From assembly GCA_947474365.1 (NCBI GenBank), contig CANJIU010000065.1:1-54538 (forward strand): a DNA stretch of 54,538 bases, written 5' to 3'. The stretch's first letter is position 1. Every line of letters starts with the position of its first letter. A program made the translations under genes and the position numbers. This DNA comes from Opitutia bacterium (GTDB lineage: Bacteria > Verrucomicrobiota > Verrucomicrobiia > Opitutales > Opitutaceae). Positions 26,601 through 34,810 of the stretch are shown here, in pieces. The notes beneath the pieces are model-generated. The model did not search any database. It saw only the letters and a list, made by a program, of their open reading frames with translations, and had not been told where the DNA came from.

Positions 26601-26707
26601 TCGAACCCGTCACCGGGCTCGATGACGGCACCGGCCATGGCGTCCCAATCCGCTGGCGCGTGCCCGAGCCGCGGACGTTTGTCCTGAGCAACACGTTCGA
26701 ATTCTAA
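23621..26707 (+). CDS. TonB-dependent receptor TBDR4 (long class)
   Basis: 1028-residue outer-membrane receptor. The ATG at 23621 forms ATGA with the S4 stop and gives signal peptide MIRIERTLLLASLLAAAPAGMSAQ. LSPFEV (41-46) is followed by the lineage-typical DTGYAASQTLSGTRLKT stretch. The plug has RISFTRGPNAILYGLGNPGG, within which FTRGPNAILYG is the plug motif. The long barrel ends VLSNTFEF. It is most like TBDR5 in its N-terminal region, both carrying GY-A-TQTLSGTRLKT and RGPNAIL(Y/F)GLGN. It sits between S4 (4-bp overlap) and S5 (0-bp gap), so it is embedded in a sulfatase operon. There is no SusD homologue on either side. Confidence 0.94.
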   Translation: MIRIERTLLLASLLAAAPAGMSAQSAPTATGSAVKTEAVLLSPFEVSSAKDTGYAASQTLSGTRLKTNIEDTGVAETIITPDFMRDLGLTSLDEVFKFVPNTGTDDPQLGTSAGNNSLFSSVAYTSRGFSVASAQRDFLPTTASADIYNTERISFTRGPNAILYGLGNPGGISNAVSQRANLNRNSYEVDVKADTNTGLRTSFNANLPLIKGRLALRLARLDDDRGSHLKPDENLHRRTYAALRFQPWTKTVVDVNYEDGDQRRRAFARGFTYSDGFSSWTTLPTASRPRVTTAGSVLANTTIAGLDQLSAGNSIFIVDGATPPVAPMNWARMGKTRTATPNLGGSIHGVTGRESFDLPFPVESNLMGYSDGTQVDFRTLTASLQQNVLPNLDFELTYNRQFSDRFADYSKPAANDTLQVDPNAVLPSGAPNPNYGKYYYDAGAGGGVIFFQKNSIELGRATVSYELDTKKYLPRFGRWIGRHRFAGLVEQQKNPFSGVNNATFRNLTPTKTNVPGLAATWAAGPGAGSNLMQYRYYLDPAAGVNYMPSMWDKYPRLASSDNIAALQAKLTPDGNGVTPGFANGGPPVLRYTRVDTKIFATHNYWLDERVITLFGWRKDERTQYSRALPLDPVSVLYPDPVPYNARDGVNTKTVQPANTFSKGVVLVATPWLRLFYNESSSLVLQDPAASDLYSNPIDNAKGKGTETGVRLALFKGRVQLSLSRWETDMQGQAVATIRNQLGLFNFTNATNTLWNAAAALSGDNKYLQPPYRPAQNFTDYQDYVAKGYELSLTANPTANWRISFNAGQQANQQSNIGPVLKKYWAEYEPLWRNFPSRDLNGNGAIDVPTAATPQAQIERFLDRSGGAEAGTAGTIRALLDAYGAGVGRIVASSGVSTTSIPKWSANFVTNYRFSDGILKNIGIGGSLNYRSARTIGFLTTSEGLYRPNLGIKGATSWDTGLWLSYARTIKLSASRTVRWRVQLNVRNVLDDRDLEPVTGLDDGTGHGVPIRWRVPEPRTFVLSNTFEF

Positions 26708-28267
26708 ATGATCACGTTCCACCGCCTCCTCGCACCGCTCGTCGCGTGCGTCGCCTCCCTTGCGTTCGCTGCCGCGGATCGCCCCAACGTCGTGTTCATT
26801 CTCGCCGACGACCTCGGCTGGAACGACACGACCTTCAACCGGCCCAACGCGTTCTACGAGACACCCAACATCCAACGTCTCGCCCAGCGCGGCCTTCGTT
26901 TCACTCAGGCGTACGCGGCCAACCCGCTTTGCTCGCCCACGCGCGCGAGCATCCAGAGCGGCCTCTATCCGGCGCGCATCGGCATCACCGCGCCGAATTG
27001 CCACCTTCCGCAAGTCGTCCTCGAAAAGGGCACCGTAAAGAAGGCAGCCCCGACGGCCAAGGTGCTCGTCGCAGCCAGCGTGACCCGCTTCGACACAAGC
27101 TACTGGACGCTCGCCAAGGCGTTCAAGGCGGGTGGATACGCCACGGGACATTTCGGAAAGTGGCACCTCGGACCCGAGCCCTACAGCCCGCTCCAACAGG
27201 GCTTCGACGTCGATTTCCCCCACTGGCCCGGACCCGGTCCGGCGGGCAGCTACGTCGCGCCGTGGAAATTCCCCGCCGCGCTGCAATTCACCGGCCAACC
27301 CGGTGAGCACATCGAGGATCGCATGGCCACGGAAGCGATCGCGTTCATGAAGGCACACCGGAACGAACCGTTCTACATCAACTACTGGGCGTTCTCAGTC
27401 CACGCGCCTTACGACGCCAAACCGGCGCTCGTGGAAAAATACCGCGCCAAGGCGGCGAAACTCCCTCCCGGCAGCGGTCAGCGCAATCCCGTCTACGGCG
27501 CGATGGTGCAGAGCCTCGACGAGAATGTCGGCCGCCTCCTCGACACGCTCGACGAGCTGAAACTTTCGGACAACACGATCATCGTTTTCTTCTCCGACAA
27601 CGGCGGCGTGCACTGGACCGCTGGCACGGAAGAAGGCGCCAAGAAATTCAACATCGCCGACATCCCCATCACGAGCAACGCCCCGCTCCGCGGCGGCAAG
27701 GCGACGACCTACGAGGGCGGCACCCGCGAGCCGTGCGTCGTCGTCTGGCCCGGGCTCACCAAGGCGGGCGCCGCGACGGAGACAATCATCCAAAGCATCG
27801 ACTTTTTCCCGACGTTTGCGGATGTCCTGAAATTGAAGGTGCCCGCCACACTGAAATTCGATGGCAAGAGCTTCGCTCCCGCGCTCCGCGGCGCGGCACA
27901 TGACCGAGGCCCCACCTTTGTACACTTCCCCCACCAGACTCCGGCCGCGGGCGGACTGCCCTCGACGTGGGTTCGGGTCGGCGACTGGAAGCTCATCCGT
28001 TTCTATGGCCAGAACGACGACCTGACCGACGTACTTGAACTCTACAACCTCAGGGATGATCTCAGTGAGACAAACAACCTCGCCTCCCATAATCCGGCCA
28101 AGGTGAAAGAACTGAACGCGCTCATCACCGGTTTCCTAAAGGACACCGAGGCCGTCGTGCCCCCGCGCAATCCTGACTACAATCCGAGCGCCAAGACGGC
28201 GACTACGCCGAAAGGAAAGGCCAAGGGCAAGGCGTCGAAACAGAAATCCGATCCCATTCTCGATTGA
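26708..28267 (+). CDS. secreted S1-family sulfatase S5 with Lys-rich tail
   Basis: 519 residues; the ATG begins on the base after the TBDR4 stop. Signal peptide about 1-23 (ACVASLAFAAA). Asp34-Asp35 are in LADDLGWND. The formylglycine motif is C75-S-P-T-R79. FGKWHLGPEP, FFSDNGGVHW, RGGKATTYEGGTREP and WPG are all present, so it is a complete arylsulfatase-type S1 enzyme. The last 25 residues are a strongly basic, low-complexity extension with about ten Lys (TPKGKAKGKASKQKSD), outside the normal fold. Similar tails occur on other exported proteins here. It is the last gene of the eight-gene operon; a 313-bp non-coding gap with an inverted repeat follows. Confidence 0.95.
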   Translation: MITFHRLLAPLVACVASLAFAAADRPNVVFILADDLGWNDTTFNRPNAFYETPNIQRLAQRGLRFTQAYAANPLCSPTRASIQSGLYPARIGITAPNCHLPQVVLEKGTVKKAAPTAKVLVAASVTRFDTSYWTLAKAFKAGGYATGHFGKWHLGPEPYSPLQQGFDVDFPHWPGPGPAGSYVAPWKFPAALQFTGQPGEHIEDRMATEAIAFMKAHRNEPFYINYWAFSVHAPYDAKPALVEKYRAKAAKLPPGSGQRNPVYGAMVQSLDENVGRLLDTLDELKLSDNTIIVFFSDNGGVHWTAGTEEGAKKFNIADIPITSNAPLRGGKATTYEGGTREPCVVVWPGLTKAGAATETIIQSIDFFPTFADVLKLKVPATLKFDGKSFAPALRGAAHDRGPTFVHFPHQTPAAGGLPSTWVRVGDWKLIRFYGQNDDLTDVLELYNLRDDLSETNNLASHNPAKVKELNALITGFLKDTEAVVPPRNPDYNPSAKTATTPKGKAKGKASKQKSDPILD

Positions 28268-28580
28268 GATGGCATCGACAGGAGGTCTGCCACTCTGAGC
28301 AGGAACGATTCATTTGAACCACGGATAGACACGAATAAACACCGATGCTCAGAGCAAGCCGTGCCGGTGCGCGCGGATCCTGGGCGGCCACCGTTCGGTG
28401 GCGATTCGGATTTCCAACGGTGACTAGTTTTCTCCTCTGTATCCGTGTCCATCCGTGGTTTTCTTCCGCATGGTTGCGGCTGAGCGCACGTGGCGTTTCC
28501 AAACAGAGTGTTGCTGTGCCGTCATGCAAAGTGTGAAATTTTCGGGCTAGCGTTACCCCGCACCTCTTTCCCCAAAGAAA
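28268..28580. other. intergenic region between S5 and TBDR5
   Basis: 313 bp without a gene. It holds the CCACGGAT inverted pair and the decamer CGTTACCCCG at 28551-28560, 21 bp before the TBDR5 ATG. A possible weak promoter is TTGCTG (28511-28516), a 17-bp spacer, then TGAAAT (28534-28539). I would not call it without a transcript start. Confidence 0.45.
28317..28461. repeat. inverted CCACGGAT repeat pair
   Basis: The left arm AACCACGGATAGACACGAAT (28317-28336) pairs with ATCCGTGTCCATCCGTGGTT (28441-28460) at 18 of 20 positions, with about 100 bp between. CCACGGAT-GACACGGAT sequences recur in the intergenic DNA of many Verrucomicrobiota and Planctomycetota genomes (from memory). No coding potential inside. 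It lies after the S5 stop and may act as a long hairpin at the operon end. Confidence 0.75.
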
Positions 28581-31553
28581 ATGAAGACCCACCTCCCCAC
28601 CATTCGCCCCATCCGATTCCCATTAACGCTCACTGCTCTCCTTTTCGCAGCAACCGCCGCGTTCGCCCAGCCGTCAGTGAAGCCCAGCTCCGCCACCGAC
28701 GACGCCATCGTGCTCTCGCCATTCCAGGTCGAAGCCGGCACGGAAAAGGGCTATCTCGCCACCCAGACTCTGAGCGGCACCCGACTGAAGACCGAGCTGA
28801 AGGACGTCGGATCGTCGCTCACGGTGTTCACCGAGCAGATGATGGACGACCTCGGAGCCAACAGCATTTACAACCTGATGTCGTTCGCGCCGAACACCGA
28901 CCCGTTCGTGATGTCGACGTCCGACATCACGGGAAACGGCAACGACTTCATCAACATTCCGACCAAGTTCGTGAGCCGCGGCGGCGCATCAACGGTCGTG
29001 GCACAGGATTTTTTCAGCAACAACATCCCCCAGGACCGTTTCAACTCCGAGGCACTCACGTTCACCCGCGGCCCCAACGCGATTCTGTTTGGTCTCGGCA
29101 ACGCCGCCGGCGCCTTCGTCTCCTCCACGAAGCGCGCAAAGAACACCGATTCCCGCACGGTCGAGCAGCAGATGGACAGCCGCGGCGGCCACCGGCTCAC
29201 GATCGACCTCAATCAGGTGGTGGTGAAAAACCTCTTTGCGATCCGTTACGCCGGGCTTTTCGAGGGAATGAACAGCTTCCGTCTTCACACCAACGACTAT
29301 CAGCGCCGGCAATTCGTCACCCTGAATTTCACGCCCTTCAAGAAAACCACGGTACGGTTCAACTATGACGCCGGCCACATTCAGCAAAATGGCGTCCGGC
29401 CCTGGCCGGACTACGACGCGGTCTCACCGTGGCTTGCGGCCGGTTCCCCCCTGCTCGCCACCCCGACCTCGGCCAAGCCCGCGGGGACGCAGAATTTCGC
29501 CTATGCCGGTCTCGTCTCGACGGAGTTTTCCGCCGGCGGCACCCCAATCCCGACCCAGGTCCTCAACGGTCAGGGCCAGAGTTCACCGACGACGTTTGCC
29601 AACGGCTTCCCGGTCAACGGCGGCAATTTTCGGTCGCTGGTCAACGACGCGATCTATCCCACGTTTGCCAGCGCGTTCGGCAACTCGTCGTATCGACTGA
29701 CCGATTACCACACCGCCTCGGTCTTTCTCGAACAGCAGATCACCCGGGATTTCTTCATTGAAGCCGCATTCAACAAGGTCGACAGCAAGCTCAGAGCGAT
29801 CAACGGCTTCGTGGGCCAGCTCAGCTACATCTACGTCGACCCCAACCGGCAGCTGCCCAACGGGCAGCCCAACCCCAATGTCGGCAAACTCTACAGCCAG
29901 TCGCAATCGACGATCATCGACGCCCCGAACGGCGCGACAAACTTCCGCACCCTGGCCTCGTACGAGTTCGACTTCGCCCGCAATCGCTCCAACTGGGTGC
30001 GCCATCTCGGTCGGCACAGTGCGGCCGTCTTTCTCGAGCAGGACCAGACCAACGGCTGGTCGAGCAACAATGGGCTCTTCAACACCACTCCATTCGCGAA
30101 GACCGGAGCCGCGGCCGCGATCACCAACGGGGCCAACGCCATCCAATACCGCTACTATTACGACCCCGCGAACAACAAGGCGGGCACGTCCATCGGGCGG
30201 CACATCGAAGCCATCCCGGTGCTCTACGCCAACGACCCGATGCCGGCACCGAATTCGAGCGGCGTCACGCCAGCGTTCATGTCGCAGCAGGGACCCACCA
30301 TGACTGAAGCGGTGGTCCGGACGCGCGCGTTGGCGACGCAGAGTTTCTTTTGGAAAGACCGGATCGTCATCACCAACGGCCTGCGCCAGGACGATCAGAC
30401 CTCGTGGCTGGCCGTGCCAAACGATTTCGTGAACCGACGCGATGCCAACGGCACGGCCCCGCGGCCGAGCGGAATCGCGCTGCGCACGTTCATGCCGGGC
30501 AGTCGGTCGGAACGCGGTGGCCGCACCTATTCCCGCGGACTCGTCTTTCACGCCCTGCCGTGGGTGAGCCTGAGCTACAACACCTCCAACAATTTTCAGG
30601 TCAATGCCGGCACCCGCAACGTCTTTGGCGACCTCCTGCCGAACCCGCAGGGCAAGGGCACGGACTACGGCATGAAGTTTGCCCTGCTCGATCGCCGGGT
30701 GTTCCTCGATCTCACCTACTACACCAACAGCAACGAGAACAGCGCCGACAGCATCTCCTCCAATGCCGCCGGCAACTTCAAGCAATTCGACCAGCTCTGG
30801 ATCGCCGTGTCCAATTTCACGGGCGACGTGAAGTATCTGACTTCCCCTTACTCCACACTCAGCACGGTCTGGGCGGATGTCGTCTCCACCACCTCGAAGG
30901 GCTGGGAATTTGCCCTCACGGCCAACCCGACGAAGCAATGGCGCATGACGCTCAACGGCAGCAAACGGGGCGACAACACCACGAGCGCCCGCGGCGTCTA
31001 CATCAACCAGTACATGGCCACGTATATCCCGATCATCAAATCGCACCCCGAGTGGCAGAATCTGGCCCCCACCAGCGGCACCACGGTGCGATCCAGTGTG
31101 GCCGAACTCGAAAACATTTTGGTCAACTTCAACGCCATCCGGAACAGCCCGTCGGCGAATTTCGCCTCGAACTGGACGATGAACCTGATTCAGAGCTACG
31201 ACTTCTCGCGCGAAAGCCGCCTGGGCGGCTTCTCGGTCGGCGGCAGCATGAACGCACGCGGCAAGGCGATCAACGGCTTCGCGGTGGATTCCAAGCTCGT
31301 CCTCGATCCTACCCAGCCGTACTACGCTCCGAGCTATCTCAATTTCGGCGCGTGGGTCACGTACAAGCGCAAGATTTTCAAAAACAAGATCGACTGGCGC
31401 CTGCAGCTGAACGTCCGAAATCTGCTGGATGACAACACGATCTTCCCGCTGGTCAAAGTCGACACTCGCGACGGCAAGCACACGCCGAGCACCGCGGTCT
31501 ACAATCTCAAGGAACCGCGCACCTACCTCTTCACGAGTGCGTTCAAGTTCTAA
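28581..31553 (+). CDS. TonB-dependent receptor TBDR5 (long class)
   Basis: 990-residue outer-membrane receptor with signal peptide 1-30 (LTALLFAATAAFAQ). LSPFQV at 45-50 is the TonB-contact candidate. It is followed by KGYLATQTLSGTRLKTELKD, the plug motifs FTRGPNAILFGLGNAAG and VSSTKRA, and a barrel ending LFTSAFKF. Near the N-terminal end of the barrel the strand pattern matches TBDR4, suggesting paralogy. It starts a new unit after a 313-bp gap, and S6 follows 201 bp later. Ligand unknown; the setting argues for a sulfated oligosaccharide. Confidence 0.94.
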   Translation: MKTHLPTIRPIRFPLTLTALLFAATAAFAQPSVKPSSATDDAIVLSPFQVEAGTEKGYLATQTLSGTRLKTELKDVGSSLTVFTEQMMDDLGANSIYNLMSFAPNTDPFVMSTSDITGNGNDFINIPTKFVSRGGASTVVAQDFFSNNIPQDRFNSEALTFTRGPNAILFGLGNAAGAFVSSTKRAKNTDSRTVEQQMDSRGGHRLTIDLNQVVVKNLFAIRYAGLFEGMNSFRLHTNDYQRRQFVTLNFTPFKKTTVRFNYDAGHIQQNGVRPWPDYDAVSPWLAAGSPLLATPTSAKPAGTQNFAYAGLVSTEFSAGGTPIPTQVLNGQGQSSPTTFANGFPVNGGNFRSLVNDAIYPTFASAFGNSSYRLTDYHTASVFLEQQITRDFFIEAAFNKVDSKLRAINGFVGQLSYIYVDPNRQLPNGQPNPNVGKLYSQSQSTIIDAPNGATNFRTLASYEFDFARNRSNWVRHLGRHSAAVFLEQDQTNGWSSNNGLFNTTPFAKTGAAAAITNGANAIQYRYYYDPANNKAGTSIGRHIEAIPVLYANDPMPAPNSSGVTPAFMSQQGPTMTEAVVRTRALATQSFFWKDRIVITNGLRQDDQTSWLAVPNDFVNRRDANGTAPRPSGIALRTFMPGSRSERGGRTYSRGLVFHALPWVSLSYNTSNNFQVNAGTRNVFGDLLPNPQGKGTDYGMKFALLDRRVFLDLTYYTNSNENSADSISSNAAGNFKQFDQLWIAVSNFTGDVKYLTSPYSTLSTVWADVVSTTSKGWEFALTANPTKQWRMTLNGSKRGDNTTSARGVYINQYMATYIPIIKSHPEWQNLAPTSGTTVRSSVAELENILVNFNAIRNSPSANFASNWTMNLIQSYDFSRESRLGGFSVGGSMNARGKAINGFAVDSKLVLDPTQPYYAPSYLNFGAWVTYKRKIFKNKIDWRLQLNVRNLLDDNTIFPLVKVDTRDGKHTPSTAVYNLKEPRTYLFTSAFKF

Positions 31554-31620
31554 GCGAAACGATTCGGCACGGGAGCCGGAATCGCGACCTTTCCGGAGAG
31601 ATTATACGTGACGTCCTCGG

Positions 31621-31656
31621 TCGCGTCCTGGTCGAAACGCTCCCCTCGGGACGCGA
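31621..31656. repeat. small inverted repeat upstream of S6, possible remnant of the GACGCGAC family
   Basis: TCGCGTCC (31621-31628) and GGACGCGA (31649-31656) are perfect inverse complements separated by 20 bases. The arm sequence is the core of the GGGGACGCGACGCCC repeats elsewhere in the window, so this may be a degraded copy. A hairpin here could separate TBDR5 from S6 expression. Confidence 0.4.
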
Positions 31657-31754
31657 TGTGCCGTTCCATTTTCTTCGGCCACGGGGCCATCGCTGCTCCA
31701 AGTCGCCCAATTTCTCGTCGCATTTCCTTTTTTGCCCCAAAACCTTCTCCCAAC

Positions 31755-33152
31755 ATGAGTTTCACCCGGTTCGTTGCCTCTGCTGCTCTCGCGTTGGCAG
31801 GCTTTTCCGCCTTCGCCGCCCCCGCCCTGACCAACATCGTCATTTTCATCTCCGACGATCACAGCCAACTCGACTCGCAGCCCTACGGTTCGACCGAGGT
31901 CCGCACGCCGCAGATGGCTCGCCTCGCCGCCGAAGGATTGAAGTTCACCCACGCGTTTGTCGCCTCGCCCGCCTGCGGCCCGAGTCGCACCGCGATGCTC
32001 ACCGGCCTCTGGTCGGCACGCAACGGCGCCCAACCCAATCACACGCCCAAGCGCCCGGACGTGCCGTCGCTCGTGCCGGTCCTCCACGCCCTCGGCTACG
32101 AGGTCGCGGCGATCGGCAAAGTCGCGCACAACACCTTCGCCAAGGACCACGGCTTCGACTACATCGAGGGTCCGAATCCAGGTTTCACCGACACCTCCGG
32201 CGTGCGGAAATTTCTCGCCGCCCACGATCCGGCCAAACCCGTCTGCCTCTTCGTTGGTACCCACCACCCGCACACCGTGTGGAGTGCGGATCGCACTTAT
32301 GACCCCGCCAAGGTCCAAATACCTCCGACCCACGTGGACACCCCCGTCACCCGTGGGGAGCGCGCGAGCTACCTCACCGATGTCACCAAGGCCGACACGC
32401 TGCTCGGGGAGGTCCGCGCGATGGTCCGCGAGAAAATCCCCGGCGACACGCTTTTCATCTACACGGCGGACCACGGCGCCGCGTGGCCGTTCGGCAAATG
32501 GAATCTCTACGACGCCGGCATCCGGATCCCACTGATCATGGCGTGGCCCGGCCATCTCAAGCCTGCCACCACCAGCGATGCGATGGTCTGCTGGCCGGAT
32601 TTGCTGCCGACGTTCATCGAACTCGCCGGCGGCAAGGTACCCGACGGCATCGATGGAAAATCCTTTGCCGGGATCCTGCGCGGCACCGCCACGACCCATC
32701 GTGACCGCGTCTTCTCGACGCACAGCGGCGACAACGATTTTAACGTCTACCCGATTCGCAGTGTCCGCACCCGCGAGTGGAAATACCTCCGCAACCTCCA
32801 TCCTGAGTTCCAGCACCACACCCACATCTCGCGCTCCGCCGGTCCGAGCGGGCTGATATATTGGAAAACCTGGGTCGCCGCCGCCGAAACCGATCCCGCC
32901 GCCGCCGCGATCGTGAAACGCTACAGCGAGCGCCCGGCGGAGGAACTCTACGACCTCACGGCCGATCCCCTCGAACAACACAACCTCGCTGCTGATCCCA
33001 AACAGGCAGCTCGCCTCGCCACGATGCGCGCCGACCTCGACGGGTGGATGAAGCAGCAAGGCGACACCCAGACGGTCTTCGGCAAGCCCCTCCTCCGCGG
33101 CGAACCGGTGACGTTGATCACGCCGGGCGGCGGCAAGAAAAAGGGGAATTAG
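31755..33152 (+). CDS. secreted S1-family sulfatase S6 (heparan-N-sulfatase-like group)
   Basis: 465 residues from the ATG at 31755, chosen for its signal peptide (MSFTRFVASAALALAGFSAFAA). The frame is open to 31608 but without an export signal. Asp34-Asp35 are in ISDDHSQLDS. The formylglycine motif is C74-G-P-S-R78, followed by TAMLTG. IGKVAHNTF replaces GKWH, and YTADHGAAWPFGKWNLYDAGIRIP gives the C-terminal metal pair (cited in parts: TADHG, PFGKWNLYDAGIRIPLI). The short length and the GK-xxH / GKxNLYD blocks match S1_8-like sulfamidase-type enzymes, so N- or O-sulfate on an amino sugar is possible but unproven. The C-terminus ends GGGKKKGN. It lies 201 bp after TBDR5 and 128 bp before the esterase. 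Confidence 0.94.
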   Translation: MSFTRFVASAALALAGFSAFAAPALTNIVIFISDDHSQLDSQPYGSTEVRTPQMARLAAEGLKFTHAFVASPACGPSRTAMLTGLWSARNGAQPNHTPKRPDVPSLVPVLHALGYEVAAIGKVAHNTFAKDHGFDYIEGPNPGFTDTSGVRKFLAAHDPAKPVCLFVGTHHPHTVWSADRTYDPAKVQIPPTHVDTPVTRGERASYLTDVTKADTLLGEVRAMVREKIPGDTLFIYTADHGAAWPFGKWNLYDAGIRIPLIMAWPGHLKPATTSDAMVCWPDLLPTFIELAGGKVPDGIDGKSFAGILRGTATTHRDRVFSTHSGDNDFNVYPIRSVRTREWKYLRNLHPEFQHHTHISRSAGPSGLIYWKTWVAAAETDPAAAAIVKRYSERPAEELYDLTADPLEQHNLAADPKQAARLATMRADLDGWMKQQGDTQTVFGKPLLRGEPVTLITPGGGKKKGN

Positions 33153-33280
33153 CCGCGAGGGCGGCGGGAATGAAACTCGGGAGGGAAACGGGTATCGGGC
33201 GGCCAATTGCGTTCGGTCCATTCCGTGCGCCCCGACAAAATCATCCTCGCGTGCCGCCGGCCGCCGTTGCCCACTTGGGC

Positions 33281-34810
33281 ATGACCCGACGGCTGTGCCT
33301 CACCCTTGCCCTCCTCACCTTCGTCGCGACCACCGTCCGCGCCGACGTCACGCTCGCTCCGCTCTTTCGCGACGGCGCCGTGCTGCAACGCGACAAGCTC
33401 GTTCCCGTCTGGGGCAAGGGCGATCCCGGCGAAACCGTCCAGGTTCGCTTCGGTGCGCAATCTCTCACCGCCACCACCGGTCCGGACGGCCGGTGGTCGG
33501 TGACATTGGCTCCGCTCCGTGCGAGCGCCACGCCTTCCGAACTCAGTGTCGTCGGCCGCAATTCGCTGCGCGTGTCCGACATTCTGGTGGGCGAAGTCTG
33601 GCTGTGCTCCGGCCAGTCGAACATGCATTTCACCGTCAACGGCGCCAGGGACTCGGCCACGGAGATTGCCGCGGCGCGCAATCCGCTCATCCGCTACTTC
33701 GGCACCGCCAATGTCGGCGCCGAGACTCCGCAGGATACCACCGAAGGCGCGTGGAAGACTGCGTCGCCCGAAAACGTCGGGGTGTTTTCCGCTGTCGCGT
33801 ATTTTTTTGCCCGCGATCTGCAGCCCCGGCTCGGTATCCCGGTCGGAATCGTCAAGGGCACGCCCGGCGGCAGCGCCGTCGAAGCCTGGATGAACGCCGC
33901 CACGCTGGCCGCGGATCCGACTGCGGCCGCCATCGAGGATCGCTGGAAAAAGACGGTGGCCGCGTATCCGAAGGTCAAATCCAACTACGAAGGGGCGCTG
34001 GCGCAGTGGGAACGCGCCGCCGCCGCCGCGAAGGCCGCCGGGGAAAAGTTCACGTCGCCCCGCCCCAAGGCACCGCAGCCGCCGGGCGATCGCAACCGGC
34101 CTTCCGGTCTCTACAACAGCAACATCCACCCGTTCATCCCGTATGCCATCCGCGGTTTCCTCTGGTACCAAGGCGAGGGCAACGCGTCCCGCCCCGCTGA
34201 TTACCGCGTCTCTTTTCCTGCGATGATCCGCCAGTGGCGGAACGATTTCAGGCAGGGCGACCTGCCGTTTTTCTTTGTGCAACTCGCCAATTACGAGCCA
34301 GCGAACGAACCCACCGGTCGCCAGTGGGCCTACCAACGCGAGGCGCAGACCGCAGCCCTTGCCCTGCCGCAGACCGGCATGGCGGTGACCATCGATATTG
34401 GTGACCCAAAGGATATTCACCCGACCAACAAACAGGAGGTCGGCCGCCGCCTCGCGCTGCTTGCCCGCACCCGCGTTTACGGGGAGAAAGTTCCCGGTGA
34501 GTGCCCGCGGGCAGCGGCGTTCGAACGCGACGGCGCCGCCTTTCGGGTACGCTTCAGCTCCACCGACGGTCTGACGCTGCGCAAAGACGCTCCGGTCGAC
34601 GTCGAGCTCGCCGGCGCCGACCACGTGTTTCATCCCGCCGCCGCCACAATCGAAGGCAGCGCACTCGTCGTTTCATCCCCGGCCGTCCCGGATCCCGTCG
34701 CCGTACGCTATGCCTGGCGCAACAATCCGCCGGCGGCCCTGTTCAGCCGCGACGGCCTCCCGGTCGCACCCTTTCGTTCGGACGCCTGGTCGGCCGCCCC
34801 GAGCCCGTGA
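33281..34810 (+). CDS. secreted sialate O-acetylesterase-like SGNH esterase
   Basis: 509 residues. The ATG at 33281 gives signal peptide MTRRLCLTLALLTFVATTVRA; the upstream open frame runs back into S6 and is rejected. The protein opens with the family's beta-sandwich (LAPLFRDGAVLQRDKLVPVWG, cited in parts: GAVLQRDKLVPVWG). The nucleophile block is WLCSGQSNMHF with Ser113, followed by IRGFLWYQGEGNASRP. The late Asp/His block is DIHPTNKQEVGRRLA. These are hallmarks of the 9-O-acetylesterase/SASA family, which removes acetyl groups from sialic acids, but bacterial members also act on plant and algal glycans. With no sialic acid genes nearby, a deacetylase for an acetylated, sulfated polysaccharide is the better guess. 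The stop overlaps the next gene (GTGA). Confidence 0.92.
   Translation: MTRRLCLTLALLTFVATTVRADVTLAPLFRDGAVLQRDKLVPVWGKGDPGETVQVRFGAQSLTATTGPDGRWSVTLAPLRASATPSELSVVGRNSLRVSDILVGEVWLCSGQSNMHFTVNGARDSATEIAAARNPLIRYFGTANVGAETPQDTTEGAWKTASPENVGVFSAVAYFFARDLQPRLGIPVGIVKGTPGGSAVEAWMNAATLAADPTAAAIEDRWKKTVAAYPKVKSNYEGALAQWERAAAAAKAAGEKFTSPRPKAPQPPGDRNRPSGLYNSNIHPFIPYAIRGFLWYQGEGNASRPADYRVSFPAMIRQWRNDFRQGDLPFFFVQLANYEPANEPTGRQWAYQREAQTAALALPQTGMAVTIDIGDPKDIHPTNKQEVGRRLALLARTRVYGEKVPGECPRAAAFERDGAAFRVRFSSTDGLTLRKDAPVDVELAGADHVFHPAAATIEGSALVVSSPAVPDPVAVRYAWRNNPPAALFSRDGLPVAPFRSDAWSAAPSP

Noticed and set aside
29583..31481. 632-codon antisense open frame opposite TBDR5
   Set aside because: Low-complexity Val/Arg/Gly-rich product; TBDR5 is unambiguous on the plus strand.
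33281..34810. True sialic acid metabolism
   Set aside because: The esterase is of the sialate O-acetylesterase family, but no sialidase, NanA or NanE is present. The family also deacetylates other glycans.
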